Shown piece by piece: positions 53,648 through 62,824 of a stretch of 64,000 bases of DNA. The stretch lies in NCBI RefSeq assembly GCF_021646545.1, contig NZ_JAKIRP010000012.1, positions 62,001 to 126,000 on the forward strand, in the 5' to 3' direction. The stretch comes from Chitinophaga filiformis (GTDB taxonomy: Bacteria; Bacteroidota; Bacteroidia; Chitinophagales; Chitinophagaceae). Under the pieces are notes generated by a model. The model worked only from the letters and a program-made list of their open reading frames with translations. It searched no databases and was not told the DNA's origin. The first letter of the stretch is position 1. Each line of letters begins with the position of its first letter. Position numbers and translations under genes: made by a program.

Positions 53648-54436
53648 TTAGCGTATTAAGGTACCCGCTACTGTATCTGTGGTGTTGCTCTGTACGTCAT
53701 CAGCATGACCAATCAGTACTTCCGCCACACCACTTTCTATAGCTGCGAAAGCATTTTCCAGTTTAGGCAGGATACCGTCTGTCAGCACGTTATCAGCCTT
53801 AAGTTCCTCATAGATCATACGGTCTATCAGGGTAATTACAGAATTATCATCATCAGGGCTATGCAGCACTCCTTTCTTCTCAAAGCAATAGATCAGTCGT
53901 ACGGAGTAGAATTTCGACAAAGCTATCGCCAGGGAAGAAGCAATGGTATCTGCATTTGTATTCAGCATCTGCCCCTTGCCATCGTGTGTCAGCGGTGCAA
54001 ATACAGGTATCAGGCCGGCCTCCAGTAACGCTCTCAGGGAAGCACCCTGTACATCTGCGGTGTTGATATCTCCTACAAATCCATAATCGATATCTTTCAC
54101 AGGACGTTTGCTGGCAGGAATGATATTGGCGTCTGCGCCCGTCATACCGATAGCATTACAGCCATTCGCCTGTAATTTGGCCACCAGCTGCTTATTTACC
54201 AATCCACCATATACCATTGTCACTACATCGATCGTCGCAGCGTCGGTAATACGGCGGCCGTTAACATATTTTGATTCGATACCCAGCTGATCTCCAATGC
54301 GGGTGGCTATCTTGCCACCCCCATGGATCAGTATTTTCTTTCCTTTGATGGCTGCAAACTTTTCGAGGAATGCATCCAGCAATGCAGGATTATCGATGAC
54401 GTTACCGCCGACTTTTATTACAAAGAGATCGATCAT
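53648..54436 (-). CDS. argB: N-acetylglutamate kinase
   Basis: ArgB phosphorylates N-acylglutamate. The longer open frame begins at 54484 but overlaps the upstream gene, and the ATG at 54436 starts exactly at the family N-terminus MIDLFVIKVGG, giving 262 residues. KVGGNVID and LIHGGGK (near 40-46) form the phosphate- and substrate-binding loops, and GMTGADAN and NTNADTIAS follow. The upstream gene ends 5 bases before. In classic pathways ArgB is the feedback point, but the N-terminal helix of arginine-sensitive enzymes is absent here, which suggests an arginine-insensitive type. Confidence 0.94.
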   Translation of the reverse strand: MIDLFVIKVGGNVIDNPALLDAFLEKFAAIKGKKILIHGGGKIATRIGDQLGIESKYVNGRRITDAATIDVVTMVYGGLVNKQLVAKLQANGCNAIGMTGADANIIPASKRPVKDIDYGFVGDINTADVQGASLRALLEAGLIPVFAPLTHDGKGQMLNTNADTIASSLAIALSKFYSVRLIYCFEKKGVLHSPDDDNSVITLIDRMIYEELKADNVLTDGILPKLENAFAAIESGVAEVLIGHADDVQSNTTDTVAGTLIR

Positions 54437-54441
54437 ACAAA

Positions 54442-55392
54442 TTAACCTTTTAAGATCTGGCTTAATACTGCCTGTGCCGCCCATACACGGTTAGCCGCTT
54501 CAGGGATCACAATGGAATTAGGTCCATCCAGTACTTCATCAGCTATTACCACATTCCTTCTTACCGGCAAACAGTGCATCACTTTTGCCTGGTTGCTTCC
54601 CTTCAGCTTGTCGTTCGTCACCATCCAACTGCTGTCTGTGCAGGTGATCTTGCCATAATCTTTATACGAAGACCAGTTCTTTACATACACGAAGTCCGCA
54701 CCTTCCAGGGCTTTATCCTGGTCGTATTCTATCTGCGCATTGCCGCTGAATTTCGGATCCAGCTCATATCCTTTCGGATGTGTGATCACGAAATCAGCTT
54801 CACCCCAGGCATTGATCCATTGTGCAAAAGAGTTGGGAACAGCCTGTGGCAGGGGCTTTACGTGCGGCGCCCAGGTCATCACCACCTTCGGTTTGCGTGG
54901 CTGCTGCCATTGCTCCTTAATGGTGATCACGTCTGTTAAACTCTGCAATGGGTGCAGAGTAGCGCTTTCCAGACTCAATACAGGCACGCCTGCGTATTTG
55001 ATGAACTGATTGATATATTTTTCCTTGTAATCAGACTCTTTGTCCTTCAGTCCCGGAAACGTACGGATCGCCATTATATCGAAGTACTGTCCCATTACGG
55101 CAGCGGCTTCTTTTACGTGCTCCGAAGTATTTCCGTTCATTATAGCGCCATCATTCATTTCCAGCTGCCAGCCTTCCTTATCGATGTTAAATACCACTAC
55201 TTCCATTCCAAGGTTCTTCGCCGCCACCTGCGTACTCAATCGTGTTCGCAGACTTGGGTTCAGAAATATCATTCCCAGCGTCTTGTTCTGTCCTAATGTT
55301 CTGTCTTTGAAAGGCTGTTTTTTGTACTCCAGTGCGATCTCCACTAAACGCGGGACACTTGGCACATCATCTACGGAAATAAATTGTTTCAT
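54442..55392 (-). CDS. argF': N-acylornithine carbamoyltransferase (acetyl- or succinylornithine)
   Basis: This enzyme carbamoylates an acylated ornithine, so citrulline forms while still acylated. The 316-residue protein matches the Bacteroides fragilis enzyme closely: FLNPSLRTRLSTQ (44-56) instead of the usual STRTR, VMTWAPHVKPLPQAVPNSF, HPKGYELDPKF and MHCLPVRRN. In B. fragilis Pro90 marks succinylornithine specificity and in Xanthomonas the equivalent site is glutamate; here residue 90 is serine (GNTSEH), so the acyl group is uncertain. It lies in the middle of the operon, after argD. Confidence 0.94.
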   Translation of the reverse strand: MKQFISVDDVPSVPRLVEIALEYKKQPFKDRTLGQNKTLGMIFLNPSLRTRLSTQVAAKNLGMEVVVFNIDKEGWQLEMNDGAIMNGNTSEHVKEAAAVMGQYFDIMAIRTFPGLKDKESDYKEKYINQFIKYAGVPVLSLESATLHPLQSLTDVITIKEQWQQPRKPKVVMTWAPHVKPLPQAVPNSFAQWINAWGEADFVITHPKGYELDPKFSGNAQIEYDQDKALEGADFVYVKNWSSYKDYGKITCTDSSWMVTNDKLKGSNQAKVMHCLPVRRNVVIADEVLDGPNSIVIPEAANRVWAAQAVLSQILKG

Positions 55393-55421
55393 TTTCTGTA
55401 TGGCTCTGTAATGATGATTGT

Positions 55422-56552
55422 TTAGTTTTTCTCTACTTCCTGTTTGAATGCAGTCAGGAACTGGTCTGCATGTTCCATGGTCAGCGCCAGGGAAGGCAGC
55501 AGTCTTATTACATTTGGTTTTGCTTCACCTGTAAAGATCCTGTGCTTGAACAGCAGTTCCTTCCTTACATGACTCAGTGACTCAGGCAGGTCTATACCTA
55601 TCATCAATCCTCTTCCTCTTACTTCTTTTACCTGCGGGAATGTTTTCAGTTGTTCTATCAGGTAACCGCCTACCTTCGCAGCATTGGCCATCAGGTTATC
55701 CCGCTCTATCACCTCCAGTACTGCCAGCGCTGCTGCACATGCCAGGTGATTACCCCCGAAAGTGGTACCCAGCAGGCCGTAGGAAGCTTTAATATGCGGA
55801 GCAATGATAATACCACCTATAGGAAAACCATTACCCATTCCTTTTGCCATTGTGTAAATGTCTGCATTCACACCAGCAAAATCGTGAGAGTAGAACTTAC
55901 CGCTTCTGCCATAACCGCACTGTACGCTATCAGCAATAAACACTGCGTTATGTGCATCGCAAAGGCTTCTGATCTTTCTCAGGAAAGACTCGCCAGCTAC
56001 CTGGATACCGCCTACTCCCTGAATGCCTTCGATGATAACAGAAGATACTTCATATTGTTTAAAAGCCGCTTCCAAAGCCGCCTCATCCTGCCAGGGCAGG
56101 AATACTACGTTGTCAGTTTCATTCACCGGCGCTACGATCTTCGGATTGTCGGTAGCTGCTACCGCCAGTGAAGTTCTGCCATGGAAAGACTTTTTAAATG
56201 CAATCACTTTCTTCTTTCCATTGTGGAAAGAGGCCAGTTTCAGCGCATTCTCATTGGCTTCAGCACCTGAGTTACAAAGGAACAACTGATAATCTTCCTT
56301 ACCGGAAATTTTACCCAGTTTCTCTGCCAGCTGCTGCTGCAATGGTATTTTGATAGAGTTGGAATAGAAACCTACTTTCTGTAACTGGTCTGTTAAACGC
56401 TGAACGTAGTGAGGATGTGTATGACCAATAGAAATTACAGCATGACCGCCATACAGGTCAAGATATTTATTGCCCTGCGCATCCCATACGTTGGAACCCG
56501 CAGCCTTCTCTATAGTGATATCGTTGATGGGATATACGTCGAATAATTGCAT
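55422..56552 (-). CDS. argD: Acetylornithine aminotransferase family protein
   Basis: ArgD transfers an amino group to N-acylglutamate semialdehyde. The 376-residue PLP enzyme shows LDLYGGHAVISIGHTHP (31-47), FLCNSGAEANENALKLA near 88-104, FHGRTSLAVAATD near 123-135, and the PLP lysine in YTMAKGMGNGFPIGG near 233-247. It lies between argC (66 bases) and argF' (29 bases). Confidence 0.95.
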   Translation of the reverse strand: MQLFDVYPINDITIEKAAGSNVWDAQGNKYLDLYGGHAVISIGHTHPHYVQRLTDQLQKVGFYSNSIKIPLQQQLAEKLGKISGKEDYQLFLCNSGAEANENALKLASFHNGKKKVIAFKKSFHGRTSLAVAATDNPKIVAPVNETDNVVFLPWQDEAALEAAFKQYEVSSVIIEGIQGVGGIQVAGESFLRKIRSLCDAHNAVFIADSVQCGYGRSGKFYSHDFAGVNADIYTMAKGMGNGFPIGGIIIAPHIKASYGLLGTTFGGNHLACAAALAVLEVIERDNLMANAAKVGGYLIEQLKTFPQVKEVRGRGLMIGIDLPESLSHVRKELLFKHRIFTGEAKPNVIRLLPSLALTMEHADQFLTAFKQEVEKN

Positions 56553-56618
56553 CGTAGCTCAGATTGTTTCCGTTTTATACGGAAGATTGTAAAAAATTGG
56601 CACCAGGTTGGGCATAGT

Positions 56619-57602
56619 TTAAAATACAATAGACTTCAGCCTTAATCCCGCAGTTTCATCCAGTCCGAACATGAGGTTCATATTCTGCACCGCCTGTCCG
56701 GATGCACCTTTCAGCAGATTATCTTCAATTGAGTGGATCACCAGTTTGTTACCTACCTTCTCCAGCTGGAGCAGGCATTTGTTGGTGTTCACGATCTGCT
56801 TCAGGTCTATCTGTTTATCACTCACATGTGTAAACGGATGTCCTGCGTAGTAGGCTTTATACAGCTGCTGCGCTTCTTCAAGCGACAAATCGCTCTGCAG
56901 GTAAGAGGTTACCCAGATACCTCTTGGAAAATCCCCGCGTACCGGTACGAAATTCACGTCGCCGGCAAAGGACGGCTGCAACAGCTGTAAACTTCGTCGT
57001 ATTTCTTTTAAATGCTGATGGCTCAGTACTTTGTAAGTGGAGATGTTGTTGGCCCTCCATGTGAAATGAGAGGTAGCCTGTAAACTCTGTCCTGCACCGG
57101 TGGATCCTGTGATACCGGTGGTATGTACTTCCTGCAGCAAACCCGCCTTAGCCAATGGCAACAATCCTAACTGGATACCTGTTGCAAAACAACCCGGGTT
57201 AGCAATATTATTGGCTGTAACAATCTTTTCACGCTGCATTTCAGGCAATCCGTACACGAACTCCCTTCCTTTCACCGTCTCTCCCAGCCTGAAGTCCTGG
57301 CTGAGGTCTATCACTTTTACAGCTGGAGCGATCTCCGTTTCTTCCAGGAATTTCTTTGCTTCTCCGTGTCCGAGACACAGGAATAATACATCTATGTCGC
57401 TGCTGACTTCCCCTGTAAAGGTAAGTTCAGTTTCCCCCAGCAAGTCGGCATGTACAGCGTACAGTGGATTACCGGCGTTACTCCGGCTATTTACATAAGA
57501 GATCTCTACGTTGGGATGATTCAATAAAAGACGGATCATTTCACCACCGCCATATCCTGCTCCACCAATGATCCCTGCCTTTATTTTCTTGTCGTTTGCC
57601 AT
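56619..57602 (-). CDS. argC: N-acetyl-gamma-glutamyl-phosphate reductase
   Basis: ArgC reduces N-acylglutamyl phosphate to the semialdehyde with NADPH. The 327-residue protein has the Rossmann motif AGIIGGAGYGGGEMIRLL (9-26), the catalytic cysteine C138 in NIANPGCFATG, and the NFVPVRGDFPRGI segment near 216-228. The length matches the Bacteroidota type. argG lies 23 bases upstream. Confidence 0.96.
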   Translation of the reverse strand: MANDKKIKAGIIGGAGYGGGEMIRLLLNHPNVEISYVNSRSNAGNPLYAVHADLLGETELTFTGEVSSDIDVLFLCLGHGEAKKFLEETEIAPAVKVIDLSQDFRLGETVKGREFVYGLPEMQREKIVTANNIANPGCFATGIQLGLLPLAKAGLLQEVHTTGITGSTGAGQSLQATSHFTWRANNISTYKVLSHQHLKEIRRSLQLLQPSFAGDVNFVPVRGDFPRGIWVTSYLQSDLSLEEAQQLYKAYYAGHPFTHVSDKQIDLKQIVNTNKCLLQLEKVGNKLVIHSIEDNLLKGASGQAVQNMNLMFGLDETAGLRLKSIVF

Positions 57603-57625
57603 TTTCTTGTGTTTTGCGCCTCCGG

Positions 57626-58825
57626 CTATTTGTCTTTCGCACTTTCTGCCACCTGATGCCAGATCATTGTCTGGTTACCGAATATTTTGCTGAAACCTCT
57701 TACATCTTCACCTGTCCAGCCACTATTCATTTCACCATATTTACCAAACTTACTGCTCATCAGGTCGAATTCAGACTTGATACCTGTTACCTGGAAGCGG
57801 TAAGGCTGGAGGGTAACATATACTTCGCCGGTTACATGCTCCTGGCTGTGTTGCAGGAAGGCTTCGATATCGCGCATTACAGGGTCCATTACCTGTCCCT
57901 CATGCAGCCAGTTACCGTAGAACTGTGCCAGCTGGTCTTTCCAGCTCAGCTGCCATTTGGTCAATACGTGTTTTTCCAGTGCATGGTGCGCTTTGATGAT
58001 GATCACAGGCGCAGCAGCTTCAAAACCCACACGGCCTTTGATACCGATGATGGTATCGCCTACATGGATATCGCGGCCGATAGCAAACGGACCAGCTATT
58101 GCCTGCAGGTGCTGGATAGCTTCTGACGGATGACTGAAGGTCTTACCATTCACACCGGTCAGTTCACCTTTCACGAACTGCAGAGATACCTTTTCAACAT
58201 CCTGTTTGGACAGTTGGGTAGGCCATGCCTCTTCCGGCAGGAATCCGTCTGATGTCAGTGTTTCCTTACCACCTACAGAAGTACCCCAGATGCCTTTATT
58301 AATAGAATAAGCTGCTTTCTCGAAGTTCATCTGCACGCCTTTACCTTTCAGGTAAGCAATCTCCTCTTCACGGCTCAGTCGCATATCGCGGATCGGCGTG
58401 ATGATCTCAACACCGGGGATCATGATATGGAAGATCATGTCGAAACGTACCTGGTCGTTACCAGCGCCGGTACTACCGTGCGCTACTGCATCAGCGCCCA
58501 GTTCTTTCACATGCTGTGCAATTACCAGTGCCTGTGTAACACGCTCTGCACTTACGCTGAGCGGATAAGTATTATTCTTCAGCACATTACCAAATACCAG
58601 GTATTTGATAGCACTATCATAGTAAGAACGTACTGCATCTACCGTCTTATGACTCTTTACTCCCAGGCTATATGCGCGTTTCTCAATTTCCTGCAGTTCT
58701 TCCGCTGAAAAACCACCGGTATTGACAATAACTGAATGCACTTCATACCCTTTTTCTTCTGTCAGGTATTTTACGCAATAGGAAGTATCAAGCCCTCCGC
58801 TAAATCCAAGTACTACTTTTTTCAT
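57626..58825 (-). CDS. argG: Argininosuccinate synthase
   Basis: ArgG joins citrulline and aspartate with ATP. The 399-residue protein begins KKVVLGFSGGLDTSYCVKYL, with the PP-loop SGGLDTS at 9-15, and has AHGSTGAGNDQVRFD near 114-128 and EVYVTLQPYRF near the end. The GNAT gene ends 68 bases upstream, so both are likely in one transcript. Length is normal. Confidence 0.96.
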   Translation of the reverse strand: MKKVVLGFSGGLDTSYCVKYLTEEKGYEVHSVIVNTGGFSAEELQEIEKRAYSLGVKSHKTVDAVRSYYDSAIKYLVFGNVLKNNTYPLSVSAERVTQALVIAQHVKELGADAVAHGSTGAGNDQVRFDMIFHIMIPGVEIITPIRDMRLSREEEIAYLKGKGVQMNFEKAAYSINKGIWGTSVGGKETLTSDGFLPEEAWPTQLSKQDVEKVSLQFVKGELTGVNGKTFSHPSEAIQHLQAIAGPFAIGRDIHVGDTIIGIKGRVGFEAAAPVIIIKAHHALEKHVLTKWQLSWKDQLAQFYGNWLHEGQVMDPVMRDIEAFLQHSQEHVTGEVYVTLQPYRFQVTGIKSEFDLMSSKFGKYGEMNSGWTGEDVRGFSKIFGNQTMIWHQVAESAKDK

Positions 58826-58893
58826 TTATGATAAGATTGTGCTCCTTCTCCATACCATGTATGGGCGATGCGTTATAGTAATAAAATGATCTT

Positions 58894-59721
58894 TTAGAAT
58901 AAGTTGAACAGGAAGAAGAATTTCTTCTTACTAGATGGTGCACTGCCGCCGCCGACGCCTTCCTTTCCGCTCTTCAGCAGCACAAATCTTTTGAACCGCA
59001 GCCACCTTTCGAAAAGCTTGAAGTTCTCTTTGAACTTCCTGGCTTTTTTGTTGTGTTTCATCTGCCCGTTTGCGGCTACCAGCACCTGTGGCTGAGGATG
59101 TGCCGGCTCTGTCGTAATGCTGAGCGTGGCCTTTTTCATTGCCTCTTTCTTCTCAGCCTCTTCCTTTGCCTTCTCCACAGGATCGTACAGCATCGCCGTA
59201 CACAGACAGTTCTTACGGTTCTTGCTTGTCAGCACATCAAAGTTCACACAACTGCGGCATCCTTTCCAAAACTCATCATCATCTGTAAGCTCTGAATAAG
59301 TTACCGGTTCGTAACCCAGTTCCGAGTTGATCTTCATCACGGCAAGCCCTGTAGTCAGACCAAATATTTTAGCGTCAGGGTATTTCTCTCTTGACAATTC
59401 GAACACACGATGTTTGATGGCCTTGGCCACACCATGTCCCCTGAAGGCAGGATTCACGATAAGCCCTGAGTTGGCCACAAATTTTTCATGTCCCCAGGCT
59501 TCTATATAGCAAAAGCCTACCCATTCGCCCTTATCTGTTACTGCTATAACGGCTTTACCTTCCTCCATCTTAAGTTGGACATACTCAGGAGAACGTTTGG
59601 CAATACCTGTTCCACGTGCCTTGGCGGAAGATTCCATCTCGTCAGTGATGGTTTTGCCATAATGCTTATCGTCAGCGGTAGCAACCCTGACAATGATATT
59701 TGGATTTTCCAATTTTGTCAA
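58894..59721 (-). CDS. GNAT acetyltransferase with Cys cluster, probable N-acylglutamate synthase
   Basis: The 275-residue protein leads the arginine operon. The GNAT fold covers about 8-145, with the acetyl-CoA loop NPAFRGHGVAKAIKHR (90-105). A cysteine set follows at C155, C158, C172 and C174, which could bind a metal. The last 60 residues form a basic tail rich in K and R (KARKFKENFKLFERWLRFKR) with a hydrophobic end. No other enzyme in the operon performs the first step, N-acylation of glutamate, so this role is inferred from position. Substrate residues are not diagnostic, and a regulatory or unrelated acetylation role is possible. Confidence 0.75.
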   Translation of the reverse strand: MTKLENPNIIVRVATADDKHYGKTITDEMESSAKARGTGIAKRSPEYVQLKMEEGKAVIAVTDKGEWVGFCYIEAWGHEKFVANSGLIVNPAFRGHGVAKAIKHRVFELSREKYPDAKIFGLTTGLAVMKINSELGYEPVTYSELTDDDEFWKGCRSCVNFDVLTSKNRKNCLCTAMLYDPVEKAKEEAEKKEAMKKATLSITTEPAHPQPQVLVAANGQMKHNKKARKFKENFKLFERWLRFKRFVLLKSGKEGVGGGSAPSSKKKFFFLFNLF

Positions 59722-60007
59722 TTGAAAACGTAATCAATAAATTAATAATCTGGAATCCATTGCTGGATAAAAAAACACCTTTTTTGTGTGACTGAGTTAT
59801 ATCACGGTGCTGCGATAGCGTGCATTAATGTGAGCGAACGCTATCAAATACGAGGTCGTCGGGAAAGATATCTAAAGACATTGAACCCAATAGAGTACTC
59901 TCCTTCCATCAGAGAAGGATGATATGCAGAAAGATTATGGGCCGCAAAGTTTTCCAACTTCAGTTCAGCATTAAATTGTTAAAAACTGTCTTTAATAAAA
60001 TCAAACG

Positions 60008-60041
60008 CAAAGTTATACTATTATTTTTTTCTGCGGTCAAA
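60008..60041 (-). promoter_or_regulatory. Candidate promoter of the arginine operon
   Basis: On the minus strand TTTG (60038-60041), a 22-base spacer and TAACTTTG (60008-60015) resemble the Bacteroidota consensus. The spacer is slightly long. The leader would be about 280 bases, room for post-transcriptional control. Confidence 0.6.
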
Positions 60042-60122
60042 AAAATTAAGGACGGTAAGTTAAATTATCAGATAGGTAGTTGCAAATTACGGGCCAACAT
60101 AGATTTTAAAAATACATATAAC

Positions 60123-60153
60123 AAAAAACTCCCCGTCGGCCTGACGGGGAGTT
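60123..60153 (-). terminator. Terminator of the fucosidase gene
   Basis: ACTCCCCGTC and GACGGGGAGT form a perfect 10-bp stem, followed on the minus strand by a T-run. Confidence 0.92.
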
Positions 60154-60173
60154 ACTGAAAATCAACTATTTAA

Positions 60174-62255
60174 TTATTTCGTAAGTACACCCAGTTCTGC
60201 CACACTGGCCCATTGCTCCTTTTCATTGGCGGGAGCAACTGCCACCAGTCTGATGAAACGCCCCTTCGCCGGATTGTTAAATCGGACTGTTTGTGTCACA
60301 GGATTGTTTGCTATGTTGGCAAAGTCTCCCTGTGCCACCGGGTCTCCCCAATGTTTGCCATCTGCACTCACATAGAATGCATACTTATAGATAGCACCGG
60401 ATTGTGTCACCAGATGTCTCGGAGTATAAGTAAAGCCGGTGAGTGTCAGCACATCCGACAGATCTACCTGGATTTCATGCGGGTATTTTGCTGTATCAGG
60501 CTTCACGCTGCTGTTCCAGAAAGTCTCGGGATCACCGTCTATTGCCTTCTCGCCGTCAAAACCTTTGGCATGGCCATCAGTATGCGTCACCTTCCATTTG
60601 GCAGGTGCAATGTCAAATATAGTGGTTATCATCGCGCTCGCCTGTTTTCCCTTGTCCAGGAAGGCTTTCGCTTTCACGATACCGCCATCCGGCAGTGGGA
60701 AGGGCCCGGTATACTTTGGAGAAGTAAACTTCGGCTCCGTGCCGTCCAATGTATAATGCAGTTCCGGATCATGAGAAGAACAGGTAATGCTTACATTCCC
60801 CTGTTTGTCTCGCGATATAACAGGCACTGCCAGTAAGCCCGGCGCCTTGTACAGCTGTACTTCGCTGATCACCGGACAAGCCAGTGCATCGAGTATATTA
60901 ATACGAACCTGTGTAGTTGTCACATCGGGGAATGACAAAATGCGCTTATGGCCGATGGTGGTGGCAGTCGCTATCTCTTTAAAGGCGCCATCGATCAGCG
61001 CTTCTACTGAGAATGACTTCACACGCTGTCCCAGCGCGATGTACTCCTGCAGTACCACCCGGTTGAATACCACAGGCGCTGCAAATGTCAGCCTGATGCT
61101 GCCTTTCAATTCGTTATCAGGCGTGGCCCAGTAAGTCTTGTTATTGCCGTCTATCAGGTTGCGTACGTTTACTTTCGTATTGTTTTTACGGGTGACTGTA
61201 GCAGTTACCTTTGCTTTCAGTGCCAGATTGTTCTTAAAGGTCGCCTCCCGGAAGCGCCTGAATTCCATGAGGCGGATAGAGTCTGTCGAATAGATCAATC
61301 CGCGTCTGTCAACCGGTACGTTCAACAGCATATTGCTATTGCGTCCTACCGAGCCATAATAGATATCCAGCAGGTGCTGCACACTCTTTACCTTATAGTT
61401 GGTAGAAGCACTATAGAACCATCCCGGACGGATAGAGACATCGCATTCTGCAGGTATCCATTTCTCACCGTTCATGTTACCTTCATTCAGCACCGACTGA
61501 GCAGGGGCCCCTTTACCAGGCGTAAAACCTGCTACATTCAGGGTGGCCCAGTTGGTAGTGCCGGCAATGCCATCTTCGTTACCTACCCAACGGCAACCAG
61601 GACCTACGTCGCTGAAGATGATGGCATTAGGCTGATTTTTATACACTGTATTGTGGAAGAGGTCCCAGTCATATACCGGCTTTTTGCCATTCGGACCTTC
61701 TCCGTTCGCCCCATCGAACCACTGCTCGAATACCGGGCCGTAGCTGCTGAGCACTTCGTTCAGCGTGTTGGAGAATACCTGGTTGTACTCAGGAGTGCCA
61801 TAGGCAGGATGGTTCCGGTCCCAGGGAGAGAGGTATACACCGAACTTCAGGCCATATTCCTTACAGGCGACAGACAGTTCTTTCAGCACGTCGCCCTTCC
61901 CGTTTTTCCAGGCGCTTTCCCTTACGGTATGAGTGCTGTACTTACTGGGCCAGAGGCAGAAACCATCGTGGTGTTTAGCGGTGATAATGATGGCCTTCAT
62001 CCCTGCCAGTTTCGCAGTACGCGCCCACTGACGGGCATCCAGCTGACTCGGATTGAACACTTTCGGATCTTCATCCCCATGTCCCCATTCATTGTCAGTA
62101 AAGGTATTCGGGCCCAGGTGGATGAACATGTAGTATTCCATGTCCTGCCAGGCTAACTGGGCTTTTGAGGGCAGTGCACCATAAGGGGCAATTTCCTGCG
62201 CATGAGCAGTGGCCAGGGTACTGCAAAGCCCCGCCATTAATAGAAATTTTCTCAT
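60174..62255 (-). CDS. GH29 alpha-L-fucosidase, secreted, with F5/8-type C domain
   Basis: The 693-residue enzyme has a signal peptide (residues 1-19) and a GH29 catalytic domain from about 25 to 340: MEYYMFIHLGPNTFTDNEW, IIITAKHHDGFCLWPS, KFGVYLSPWDRNHPAYG and VFEQWFDGANGEGP, in which the aspartate is the probable nucleophile. Two carbohydrate-binding-like regions follow (about 350-470 and 550-693, discoidin type), separated by a chitobiase-type segment HYTLDGTEPKFTSP. It releases fucose from glycans outside the cytoplasm. The divergent neighbour is a GH109-type enzyme, so both may act on the same fucosylated, GalNAc-containing glycans. Confidence 0.94.
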   Translation of the reverse strand: MRKFLLMAGLCSTLATAHAQEIAPYGALPSKAQLAWQDMEYYMFIHLGPNTFTDNEWGHGDEDPKVFNPSQLDARQWARTAKLAGMKAIIITAKHHDGFCLWPSKYSTHTVRESAWKNGKGDVLKELSVACKEYGLKFGVYLSPWDRNHPAYGTPEYNQVFSNTLNEVLSSYGPVFEQWFDGANGEGPNGKKPVYDWDLFHNTVYKNQPNAIIFSDVGPGCRWVGNEDGIAGTTNWATLNVAGFTPGKGAPAQSVLNEGNMNGEKWIPAECDVSIRPGWFYSASTNYKVKSVQHLLDIYYGSVGRNSNMLLNVPVDRRGLIYSTDSIRLMEFRRFREATFKNNLALKAKVTATVTRKNNTKVNVRNLIDGNNKTYWATPDNELKGSIRLTFAAPVVFNRVVLQEYIALGQRVKSFSVEALIDGAFKEIATATTIGHKRILSFPDVTTTQVRINILDALACPVISEVQLYKAPGLLAVPVISRDKQGNVSITCSSHDPELHYTLDGTEPKFTSPKYTGPFPLPDGGIVKAKAFLDKGKQASAMITTIFDIAPAKWKVTHTDGHAKGFDGEKAIDGDPETFWNSSVKPDTAKYPHEIQVDLSDVLTLTGFTYTPRHLVTQSGAIYKYAFYVSADGKHWGDPVAQGDFANIANNPVTQTVRFNNPAKGRFIRLVAVAPANEKEQWASVAELGVLTK

Positions 62256-62824
62256 CTATGATGTTTGTCTTTCGTGGAACCGGAATTGCTCCCGGCGCAA
62301 TCAGTAGTAATAGACCTGTTTTGTTTATTCCGATACATGCTGTATCTGAGTATACATCTAAAAATAATGCTTAATAAGGCGTTAAGTATACAACAGGAGA
62401 AAATTGATGTAGGGAAAGCTAAAATACAGGAGAACCGGTTTAGCGCGCTTCCCTAAAACTTTTATCGGATGTTCCATATCTTCCCGGTACCAATCCGGTA
62501 CCAATCCGGTACCAATCCGGTACCAATGGCCTCATCTTATGTTCATCCTACGTTTTAAACGTAAGATGAACATAAGATGAGGCCATTGGTACCGGATTGG
62601 TACCGAATACATACTATATTGATACCCCATCGCGTGCGCATCGTTTTATCCTGATAACACGGTACATGGCAGGTGCACCGCGGCTCTGCACACACAATGT
62701 GCCTCCAGCCGGAAACTATTTTACAAGGGCTATAGCAACTATAACACATTTTCTATACTTTTAGACATCAACTACATACACCAGCAGTCTCGATCTTTTA
62801 GCAAGGGCTAAAACCAAACAACGC
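62256..62824. other. Divergent promoter interval with a large palindrome
   Basis: The 569 bases between two divergent glycosidase genes hold four CCGGTACCAAT units and a 99-base palindrome (listed separately). No ORF of note is present. Promoters for both genes should lie here, but I could not identify boxes with confidence. Confidence 0.55.
62484..62605. repeat. Near-perfect 99-bp palindrome with CCGGTACCAAT tandem repeat
   Basis: Bases 62507-62555 and 62557-62605 are complementary over 49 positions with one mismatch (C62548 against A62564), centred on T62556. The inner part reads TACGTTT-T-AAACGTA. The outer part consists of two CCGGTACCAAT units on the left and their complement on the right. 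Two further units extend only to the left (starts 62484 and 62495). Confidence 0.93.

Larger units (their letters stand above)
59722..60173. other. Leader and promoter interval of the arginine operon
   Basis: The interval holds the promoter-like pair at 60008-60041, a terminator for the fucosidase gene, and about 280 bases of leader before the GNAT gene. An 80-codon open frame on the plus strand (59919-60158) is AT-rich, lacks motifs and overlaps the promoter and terminator. I see no clear arginine-repressor dyad. Confidence 0.6.

Noticed and set aside
54437..54484. Upstream start of argB
   Set aside because: It overlaps argF' and adds 16 residues before the standard family N-terminus.
59919..60158. 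79-residue basic open frame upstream of the arginine operon
   Set aside because: It overlaps the arginine promoter and the fucosidase terminator, is AT-rich and has no recognisable feature.
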